Assembly: GCA_963691705.1 (NCBI GenBank)
Contig: OY829541.1
Location: forward strand, 15,866,564 to 15,930,563
Length of the DNA stretch: 64,000 nucleotides
Source: Viola odorata
Lineage: Eukaryota; Streptophyta; Magnoliopsida; Malpighiales; Violaceae
Reading direction: 5' to 3'
Under the pieces are notes generated by a model. It ran no database searches, had not been told where the DNA came from, and worked only from the letters and a program-made list of their open reading frames with translations. The first letter of the stretch is position 1, and every line of letters starts with the position of its first letter. The translations under genes and the position numbers were made by a program. Of this stretch, positions 55,251 through 64,000 are shown in pieces.

Positions 55251-57567
55251 ATGGCTCGTAATCGCCGCTATCCCCGCTCTGCTAGGGAGGGGGATATTGA
55301 TACTACTGTTTCCACCATTGCTTCCACCGCTGTCCTTCGACGGCGCCTGCGGAGCTATAATGCTACTCTCGACCAGCTGGAGGGGTATTCTACTGAAGTT
55401 GCCCCAAAGTCCCTTCGCCTTAATAGCGAATTACCTAGCAACCGTAGGGTTCTTTATGCCAAAATGTTTCATTATGGTTTTCGGTTGCCTCTAGATCCTT
55501 TAATTGCCGAGTTATTCTCTGAATTTGATCTAAATGCTGCCCAATTGAGTCCAAACACCTACTGTGGCATTTATGCTTTTATAGCCCTTTGTAGATATAT
55601 AGGGAATGAATCTCCTTCCTTGTTGTTACTTCGCTCCCTTTTTCAATTATACCACCATAACAACGGCATCATAGCGATATCGCCACGCTATGATGTTGAA
55701 GCTCTAAACCCCTTTACCTGGAAGCTGTTATTCCTTGAATCTTCTATTGATGCTTGGAAAAGAGGATTCTTCATCATCAATCTGCCCCAGCCTTTGTGGC
55801 GGAGCGGGTTTAATCTCGTCGTCCGAGACGCTGCCTGGGGTGGCAGGCCAGAGTTAGGACCGGTTGACCAAGGCTGGCTGGACAAGCTGCTCAACCTGTC
55901 GGGGATTCCCAGTGTTCGCACTCGCGAACTCGCATGCCGGGGCGACATCCAGGGTTGCATTCAAAGTGAGCACCGTCCCTTTGTTCGTTGTTTCACGCCA
56001 ATACTAACTCTAACATTCATTTCTTATCTCTAAAGATCCTCCCGCCGGGTGGAAACCTGATTGCATCAAGAAAAGAGAGAGAAGAGCTCAGCAGAAGAGA
56101 GAAAAAATGGCTCTTTCTGCCGCCTCGGCTGGTGCCGTGACTGACACCACGCACGCGTTCACTTCTGCACCTGAGTCCTCTTCTCTTCCTCGAGTGGAGG
56201 CTACTGCCACATCAACTGCTGAGCCAATTTCCTCCCCTAGCGTTGCTCCTACACGAGCGTCATCTTCTCGTCCTCCCCTTGCAAGAAAGAAGAAAAGAAC
56301 TCTCCGCCTTCGCGTTATCGCTCCTACCCGTCCTCCTGTTCAGGTGGTTTTTACAAAATTTTCTCTGTCTATACATTTTGTGTCCGTTTCTTAATTCCCC
56401 TATTTCTTTTGCACGTAGGATACCGCTGCTATTGCCTCTTCTACTACTCCTTCGCGCGACGATATGGATTTGTCGGGTATTCTTGACCCCAAGCGTCCGC
56501 GTCTTAATGAGGACTCAACTTCAGCGAACGACTTTGTCGTTGCTCAGGAAAGGCAAGGCGGCGTCACCAGTACCGGCCCCCTGGCGGGTAATCAAGGCTC
56601 TGGTCTGGCAGGGAACGGGGCTACCTCTGCGCCGCTTCACTCTTCTTTTGCCGTACCATCTCCTCCACCTGGCAATCCCTTGGACTTTCTAGAGGATCTT
56701 GCAGAGGAAGACTTTCCCTCCCTACAAACTGGCGATTTCAATATTGACGCTGGGCCATCTAATCGTTCCCCTCCGTCCCCTCCTGATGTCTTCTTCATTC
56801 CTACTGCTGTTCAAACAATCTCTCCCTCTCTTCCCCCCATGGACACTCCGCGCATGGTGGCTGACCTAAGCACTATACTCTCTAGCGGAGCCGCCTCCCA
56901 TCAAGTTGATTTAAGTAACATTCGCCAGCGCGGGTTCCCGACATTGGGGGGCGACAGCTCCCTAGCGACATCCGCCTATCTGGCAGGGCATCTGATGTCG
57001 GTTGAGGAGGAGGAGCAGGCCTTTCTCTCCGTTGCCGAGGGCGAGCAACTGCAGCAGATAAGGACCCAGCTGTTCTCTAGCTTTCAGGGCTTCCATTACT
57101 AGTCTAGGAATGTGACGAGACGAATGAGCTCTCTCCAATCTTCCTCCCAGGAATGGCGCAACACTAATCACCAGCTCTTGGAAGAAATCAACAAGTACCA
57201 AAGGGAACTTTATAAAACTCAAGAAGAGCTGAGGAAGTGTGTTGAAGAGCGACGATGTGCGTAAGCCAGTTTGGGAGTTGCGAGGAAAGAGTTGGAAGAG
57301 GCCATGAGGGATGCCGCTCTTCAAGCGGAGCAAAGTAAGAATGCCGCTCTTACGGAGGAAACGGCGGACAAGTGTAAATGGTTTCTGGAACAAACTGCGG
57401 GCCTCATGGCCGACTGCTTCATTGAGCGTCACGGCCGCAATTTCTTCGACGCTGATGCCATTATCCGCCTCTTCAAGCAGAAGTCCAGGTTCCTCACGAA
57501 AGAGGGCTACCGCCAAGCGAAGAGGCCACGGCACGGTGAGGGGGACAACAGCATGCCCAAGCCGTAA
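55251..57567 (+). pseudogene. Tat-B antisense gene 4: Transposase_28-like/coiled-coil protein, 3 exons, two stops
   Basis: Exons 55251-55965, 56036-56343 and 56419-57567, all GT-AG, with phases identical to Tat-A gene 4. Exon 1: YAKMFHYGFRLPLDP, LNAAQLSPNTY, WKRGFFIINLPQPLWR. Exon 2: PPAGWKPDCIKKRERR, basic. Exon 3: Pro/Ser-rich, then coiled coil, ending RLFKQKSRFLTKEGY ... MPKP. Two in-frame stops lie in exon 3 (TAG 57100-57102, TAA 57262-57264) with the frame otherwise kept. A neighbouring in-frame ATG at 55245 is possible. Confidence 0.85.
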
Positions 57568-57960
57568 ATGTCACTTCTCTTTTTGTCCATCGGGCGCCCT
57601 GACTTCTTTGTCCTTTTTGTGTTTTTGGGGCCTTTTGTTTAAACAAGTATCCCCTCTTGTACAAACAGTTTGCACAATTTGCCATCATTTTACTTTATCG
57701 ATGATCTTTCTAACTTTACTTTCGTTAGCCCTTCTTTCAAAACTGGTTGCCACCGTTGAACTGATGTTGCCTGCGCCTTCGAACTCCCGTTATGGAGTCG
57801 CAACACGCCATGTCGTCGCGCTTTTCTCTCCGCGCAATAGGGTAGATCCGCTCCTTACCATTATCTCGTACCGTGCTTGAGACGACTGGATCTCCCCTTT
57901 AGACGCTCTGCCTCTCCGCGGCTTCATTATTTTCCAAGTGCTCCATCACTTTCACACTTT
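57568..57960 (+). other. Tat-B 3' flank of gene 4
   Basis: T/C-rich, probably 3' UTR. The open frames here are unsupported. Confidence 0.4.
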
Positions 57961-58300
57961 ACTAAATTTTCTGCACATTTACTTATAACTTTCGTTAGTA
58001 GCGACATATTCCCGAAAAGCCTTAGTTACCTTGGGCCATTGCCGCGCGCGCTCCTCACTTTCTTAGCGCGATCCTTCCGAGATATCGCTTGTGATGAATT
58101 TTCTGCACATTTTCACTTATCACTTTCGTTAGTAGCGACATATTCCCGAAAAGCCTTAGTTACCTTGGGCCATTGCCGCGCGCGCTCCTCACTTTCTTAG
58201 CGCGATCCTTCCGAGATATCGCTTGTGCCGAATTTTTTGCACATTTTCACTTATCACTTTCGTTAGTAGCGATATCTACTAAAATATCTTAATTACCTTG
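57961..58300 (+). repeat. About 133-bp tandem repeat, 2.5 copies (Tat-B)
   Basis: Copies start at about 57964, 58098 and 58231 (AATTTTCTGCACATTT). Each contains CTTTCGTTAGTAGCGA and GCCATTGCCGCGCGCGCTCC; the third is partial. Copies 1 and 2 are nearly identical. Confidence 0.9.
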
Positions 58301-58489
58301 GGGTGTGGGCTCGTATTTCCCCAACTCACGTGGGGCGATCCCGCCCGATGTCGCTCATGTCACGTACTCTTCCAGCCAAACTTCACCGGGTTTGTCCCTT
58401 CCGGTTACTAGCTGGGGTACCGTGACTTCCCGCATTTCTTCAATCGGCCGGGAAGTGCCCCCTCTCAGTGCGCCGCCTGATCAGGGCTA

Positions 58490-58930
58490 GCCATCACGAG
58501 GATAGGACTTTTCACTTCCTCAGCGTTGCCCTCGCACCTCAGAACGTGCCCCTTCTTTACGAGGGGCCTATGTTAGCGCTACCCTCGTAAGGATAGGATT
58601 TTCACTTGCGAGGTGGAGTTTTTATCTTCCCTAAGGTCGTGCCTCACTTAATGATCATCCGCCTATGCGAGCACGGGCTGTCACAAGGATAGGACTTTAC
58701 ACCCCCAGGGGAGTCGGGGCGTGCCCTCTCTAGGTTTCCCCAGGATAGGATTTTCTCTCCCGACAGTGCTGGAGCGTGTCTCGTCTTAGAGAGCCGCCTG
58801 ATCAAGGCCGGCCTCACAAGGCCAGAATTTTTCACTTCCAACACCATATATTGCCAGGATCACCAGGGCGTGCCTCGTCTTGACGACCCATCTGCATTAG
58901 CCCGTTCTGCCCCAAGGCTAGGACTTTTCA
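58490..58930 (-). repeat. Motif array between pol and antisense genes (Tat-B)
   Basis: On the minus strand, GTGAAAAGTCCTATCCT-type words recur about six times, each paired with a GAGGCACG-type block. This matches the array at 38040-38475 in Tat-A by position and wording. Confidence 0.75.
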
Positions 58931-59017
58931 CCCCCGACATCCTCCTTTCCTTGTTATCTGCACATTACACAGACAACCAACAAGGAACAAGAAATATTTC
59001 CACAACAATTGTTAGAC

Positions 59018-59590
59018 CATGCCCAACGACATGTCACATTTCAATTTCTAGACCATGGCCATCGGCATGTCACATTTCAATTTCTAGACCATGCCCACCG
59101 GCATGTCACATTTCAATTTCTAGACCATGCTCAACGGCATGTCACATTTCAATTTCTAGACCATGCCCACCGGTATGTCACATTTCAATTTCTAGACCAT
59201 GCCCACCGGCATGTCACATTTTAATTTCTAGACCATGCCCAACGACATGTCACATTTCAATTTCTAGACCATGCTCAACGGCATGTCACATTTCAATTTC
59301 TAGACCATGCCCACCGGCATGTCACATTTCATTATTTCAATTTCTAGACAAATTCAATTTATATTTCTAGACCATGCCCAACGGCATGTCACTTTTCATT
59401 ATTTCAATTTCTAGACCATGCCCAATGGCATGTCAGACTCAATTTCTAGACCATGCCCAACGGCATGTCACTTTTCATTATTTCAATTTCTAGACCATGC
59501 TCAACGGCATGTCAGACTCAATTTCTAGACCATGCCCAACGGCATGTCAAACTCAATTTCTAGACCATGCTCAACGGCATGTCACATTCT
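59018..59590. repeat. 36-bp tandem repeat array (Tat-B)
   Basis: About 15-16 copies of a unit with the core ATTTCTAGACCATGCCCA and CGGCATGTCACATTTCA. The left half is regular (36 bp). The right half has shorter and longer units. Because 36 is a multiple of 3, a long repetitive open frame appears on the plus strand; it is a by-product. Each unit contains the XbaI-like palindrome TCTAGA. Confidence 0.93.
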
Positions 59591-62500
59591 AGCATGATAT
59601 AATTTTAATCGAGCAATATTCTAAGAGTTAGGTAAGGGAGTACCGTCAAGCGTTTCGAGGTGATACGCTCCCTTTCCGATAACACGAGTGACGCGGTACG
59701 GGCCTTCCCAGCTTGAGCTAAGTTTCCACATTCGTTGGCCCGTCGCCCGTTTTTCTCTGAGCACGAGGTCTCCCGCCTTGAGCAGCCGCTCCTTAACATG
59801 TCTGTTGTGATACCGCACCATTCTTCTTTTGTAGTGCATTATTTTCAGGAGGGCTTCCTTGCGCGCCTCAGGCAACATATCAAGGTTAGCACGTAACCTT
59901 TCCTCGTTTAACTCCTCCTTGAAATATTCCACCCTTAAGCTTAGGGTGCCAATTTCGACGGGCGTTACTGCTTCGGTACCAAAGGCCATCGCAAAGGGCG
60001 TTTCCCCCGTACTAATTTTGACGGTCATGCGGTAAGCCCACATTACATAGGGTAGCTCGTCTGGCCACTTCTTTTTTGACCCCTCAAGATTTTTCTTAAT
60101 ACCGCTCAGTATGCTTCGGTTGGTTACCTCCGCCTGACCGTTAGTCTGAGGATGGGCCACAGAGGAAAACCTCTGTTCGATCTGGAATTCTTCACATTGC
60201 TCTTTGAAGAAGCGGTTGGTAAACTGTGCCCCATTGTCGCTAACTAGCACGCGAGGTACCCCGAAACGCATGGTCACTTGGTGCTTAAAGAAGTGCCATA
60301 CCTTCTCCGTCGTAATACTGGCTACCGCTTCCGCTTCTGCCCATTTGGTAAAGTAGTCGACTGCCACAATTATAAATTTCAGTTGAGACCTGGCCTTTGG
60401 AAAAGGGCCTAAAATATCGATTCCCCACTTGGCAAAAGGACAAGGTGCCACGATCTGAGATATTTCAGTGGCGGGTCGTCGAGGGATTTTGGCAAATTCT
60501 TGACACTTATGGCATGATTGCACAAAGTTGTTACAATCCCTGCGGATAGTGGGCCAATAAAATCCTGACCGAAACACCTGCGCGGCCATGGTACCACCCG
60601 ACACGTGCATGCCTCAGATGCCTTCATGAATCTCGCGCAGGGTATGGAGGCCTTCTTGTTCCGTTATACATTTTGCAGCCGGGTGCGAGAAACATCTCCG
60701 AATTAACTCCCCATCATAATAAGTGCACCTTGCCGCTTGTTTCAGCACTTTTTTCTTCTCTGTACTGTCGCTGGGCAACTCCTCGTGCTTCAAAAATTTT
60801 ATCACAGGGACCCTCCAGTCCTTTTCAATCTCCTCTACACATAGCGACAACTGTTCCTCCATGAAGGACGGTAATGACCTTTTCTCATAGTACACGCCTT
60901 CTGGTATGACAACCTCCTGGTTAGCTGCCGCCTTGGCAAGATTATCCGCCTCTGTATTGTCCTCCCACGGAATGTGTTTTAAAGTAACACACACGCCGCT
61001 TTGTTCCATTTCTTCCAATTCCCTTTTCACTTTCGAGAGGTATTGTGCCATGATCGGTTCTCTAGCTTGGGAATGTCCCAGGACTTGATCAATTATCAAC
61101 TTGGAGTCCCCTCGTATTCTCAACCGTGGGGCTCCTACTACCACGTCATTTTCAGTTTTAGCGAAGAGGCTTCTTCCTACTCTAAGCCCCGCCAATAACG
61201 CTTCATACTCTGCTGCGTTGTTGGACAATGGTTGCAGGATTCTAATGGCATGCCGCACCTGCACATTATGTTTCCCGATCATGTATATGTCAGCTCCCGC
61301 CAGCTCCTGATTTTTGGCGCCATCTACATAGATGACCCATATGTCCGCGGGGGCTTCTGAGGGTGGGACTTTTGCATCACTTTCTTTCTTTTCGAGCGGC
61401 TCCACCGCCTTGTCCCCAGTAAATGTACACTCGACGATAAAATCTGCCAAAACCTGAGCTTTTATGGATGGCCGAGCTTTGTACTGTAATCCATATTGTT
61501 CCAGCTCAATTGACCAAATCAACATCATCCCCGAGGATTCTGGTTTCCTAAGAATTCTTCTCAAAAGCTGATCCGTGAGCACGGTGACTGGATGGGCCTG
61601 GAAGTACCTGTCCATCTTCCGAGTGGACTGTAGCAGGGCGAATGCCACCTTTTCAATGTGGGTGTATTGCACCTCGGCATCTTTTAACACATGGCTAACA
61701 AAGAAAATGGGGCGGTGGGCGTGATTATCCTCCCGAACCAAAACGGCACTGACCACTTCATTCACGACGCCGAGGTACAAGAATAGGGTGTCGCCCGGCT
61801 CCGGTCGTGTTAGTACCAAGTCGGACGACAAGTATGTTTTCAAACCCACGAACGCCTCTTCGCACTCTTGTGTCCATCCGAAAGAAGCTTTCTTACGTAT
61901 GACTTTAAAGAACGGCAAGCACTTCTCGCCCTGCTTAGAGATGAACCGCCCCAGAGCAATGACGCGTTCTGTTAACCTCTGAACTTCCTGGAGGGTTCGC
62001 GGCGATACCATATCATGGATAGCCTTAATCTTTGACGGGTTCGGCTGGATGCCCTTTTGGCTTACCACATACCCCAAGAATTTTCCCGTTTGAAATGCAA
62101 ATGCGCACTTGCGGGGGTTCAACTTTATCTGGTACTTCCTCAATGTATCAAACACTTTGTGAAAATTGGCCAGATGGTCACTGAAACTTCTGCTCTTGAC
62201 CAATACATCATCTACATACGCTTCTACATTTCTCCCGATTTGCTTTTCAAACACTTTGTTGGCCATACGCTGGAAGGTCGCCCCTGCATTCTTTAAGCCA
62301 AACGACATTGCCGTGTAGCAGTAGGTGGCCTTCGGAGTTATAAATGCCGTCTTTTCCTCATCTTCCTTGGCCATGGGAATTTGATGATATCCAGAATTGG
62401 CGTCCAGGGAACTCAAGTACGCGTACCCTGCCGCTTGATCGACCAACTGATCAATCCGAGGAAGCGGATAACAGTCCTTAGGACAAGCATCATTCAAGTT

Positions 62501-64000
62501 AGTGAAATCAATACACATGCGCCAGTCTCCGTTGGGCTTGTGGACTAAGACGGGGTTGGCCAACCAAGTGGGGTATTGAACTTCTCGGATGAATCCTACG
62601 TTCATCAGCTTTACTACCTCCTTATCAATCACCACCGACTTTTCTGTGGAGAATGCTCGCAGTTTCTGTTGAACTGGCGTGGCGCGCGGGTCAACGTTGA
62701 GTCGGTGCTCAGCCACTTCCCTAGACACGCCAGGCATGTCCGCCGGTTTCCACGCGAATTCTCCTTTGCACTTGTTCAACAGCCGGGCTAATTGTGCTCT
62801 CTCCTCAAGGGTCAACTTGTCACTGGCCTGGAAGCTCGCCTTATCATTGCCTTGGACGGGGATGGACACCATCGCATCCACTGGCTGAGTTCGCCTTTCA
62901 TCCCTTTGCTCGTAGGGATCTGCTGCCACACACACATATTGATCACAACTTTTTTGAATCATGAGTGAGTAACACTCGACGGCTAGCTTTTGATCGCCCT
63001 TGATCAATACTACCCCTTCCCAAGAGGGGTATTTCATCTTGAGGTGTTTCTGAGATACCGCCGCCCCGAAACGATTGAGGAATGACCGCCCTAGAATGGC
63101 ATTATACGGTAGGATAAGATCCATAACCAAGAACATCAACTCTTCTGATCGTTTCGACGCGTCTTCTCTAAAATACACAGGCAGCGTTGTGACTCCAATT
63201 ACAGGTATAGGGATGCCGTCCACTCCAATAATTGGTTTCTTACAAGGCGCCAGTTCACCGGCAGGGTGTTTCATGAGATTATACGCTTCCAACGAAAATA
63301 AGTTTACCGCATTGCCGTTATCAATGAGGGTCCTTCGTACCCCATGACTCCCAACAACCGGTGTGACTACTAGCGCGTCGTTATGAGGGAAGACAACGCC
63401 CTTCTCATCTTCTTCCGAAAAAGATATTACCATCCTGTCCAGTGCATCAATCACTCCCTTTTTTACAGGCTGGCCTTCCCGTTTCCGCTTCTCTCCTGCC
63501 ACGAGTGTTGCTGGGGTAATCTCATCCAGGAACGACGCGCCCCCAACAATAATGTTAATAATGGGGATGTCCTCGTCATACATCATTAGCGTTTCATTCC
63601 CCTTTGCCTCAGAAGTTCCGCTGCCCCCAAGGGGGGGAGGCAATTGATGGTCACCTAACGCCCCGTACGGAGGGTCGCTCCTAGTTTCTTCTCTCATACG
63701 AGTGGCGAATTCTCCAAGATAGCCTTCTTCCAATAGGCGTTTTATTGCTAACTTCAATTCCCTGCATGCCTCTGTAGAATGCCCCTTAACCTTATGGAAT
63801 TTACAAAAAGTGTTTTCCCTTCCTCCCATGACCACCCCTGGCTTCACAGGGGCTGGATAGCGGATCGGCAGGTTCCGCTGCTGAATGATGGCTAAGATTT
63901 CCGCTCGTGGGAGTGTAAGGGGCGGAAGGTCGGGATCGTACATTCGACCCTTAGGGGGATCCCCCTGTCGCTGAACATTTAGACCGCTGCCCCTTCCTCT
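59582..64000 (-). pseudogene. Tat-B gag-pol, two stops, 5' end outside window
   Basis: From the right edge: late gag with the CX2HX4HX4C zinc motif (about 63790-63835); protease with DNGN; RT with YVDD (about 62210); RNase H; and archaeal-type RNase H (YVDGA, AEYEAL, RGDSKL). These are open from 63943 to an in-frame TGA at 60611-60613, which replaces a Cys of Tat-A in the integrase zinc region. Integrase (GIDILGPF, VSDNGAQF, TNGQAEVTN) then runs to a TAG at 59621-59623 that replaces a conserved Trp codon about 12 codons from the normal end. Apart from these stops the frame is maintained. Confidence 0.92.

Larger units (their letters stand above)
49808..64000 (-). mobile_element. Tat-B: second Tat-lineage retrotransposon with antisense cassette (cut by window end)
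   Basis: On the minus strand: gag-pol enters from the right edge, then a 36-bp array, a motif zone, four genes on the plus strand, and the 3' LTR (49808-50340). It has the same organisation as Tat-A. The pol proteins are very similar, but noncoding regions and cassette proteins are strongly diverged, so this is a related family, not a copy. It interrupts element C. The target duplication cannot be checked because the other end is outside; the five bases before 49808 are ATGCT. Confidence 0.93.

Noticed and set aside
58870..59370. 166-codon ORF with CHISISRPCPPA repeats
   Set aside because: By-product of the 36-bp repeat, which is a multiple of 3. It lies in the noncoding spacer of Tat-B.
59018..59590. 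Regular repeats that might look like a CRISPR array
   Set aside because: No unique spacers between the repeats, plant genomic context, no cas genes. It is a minisatellite.

Overview
The window is nuclear DNA of a flowering plant, probably a eudicot. The evidence is AT-rich sequence, GT-AG spliced genes, an endogenous caulimovirid copy, and nested plant LTR retrotransposons, hAT elements and a Pack-MULE. There are no bacterial operons, rRNA genes or CRISPR arrays. Only one ordinary host gene is recognisable. It is an eight-exon alpha/beta-hydrolase of the caffeoylshikimate esterase / monoacylglycerol lipase family on the minus strand (4540-13860, 348 aa when spliced). Its reading frame is intact even though a 4,825-bp Copia element sits in intron 4.

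Layout: 1-4128 is a truncated endogenous pararetrovirus (minus strand, many breaks). 4540-13860 is the hydrolase gene; its intron 4 holds an intact Copia (6773-11597) with two LTRs that look identical and a perfect 5-bp target duplication. 14712-20119 is a hAT transposon with an apparently intact three-exon transposase, an array of 20-bp repeats and two extra exons of possible host origin. About 20266-25782 is a long-TIR Mutator-like element that has captured the 5' end of a vacuolar H+-ATPase subunit c gene (Pack-MULE). It is split by a second, non-autonomous hAT (21547-25358). 25783-28175 has no recognisable gene.

28176-64000 is a nest of Ty3/gypsy elements. A minus-strand Ty3 (element C: LTR pieces at 28176-29228 and 46565-about 46650; pol 46714-49807) was entered by a 422-bp MITE and by two large Tat-type elements. 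Tat-A (29229-46564, plus strand, 17.3 kb) is bounded by 572-bp LTRs and a GCACC duplication, and itself carries a 2,212-bp solo LTR in gag. Tat-B (49808 to beyond the window end, minus strand) is a diverged relative.

The most interesting signal is in Tat-A and Tat-B. Between pol and the 3' LTR both carry the same four genes in antisense to gag-pol: a small helical protein (127-128 aa), a proline-rich protein with an acidic tail (about 151-160 aa), and two paralogous proteins with a Transposase_28-like N-terminus and a coiled coil, one with two exons and one with three. Intron positions and phases are the same in both copies. Each gene has its own TATA-like box, at nearly the same distance from the ATG in both copies for three of the four. 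The Tat-A three-exon gene is open for 709 codons after splicing. Antisense extra ORFs are known in plant Tat-lineage elements, but a four-gene cassette with its own promoters and introns looks under-described.
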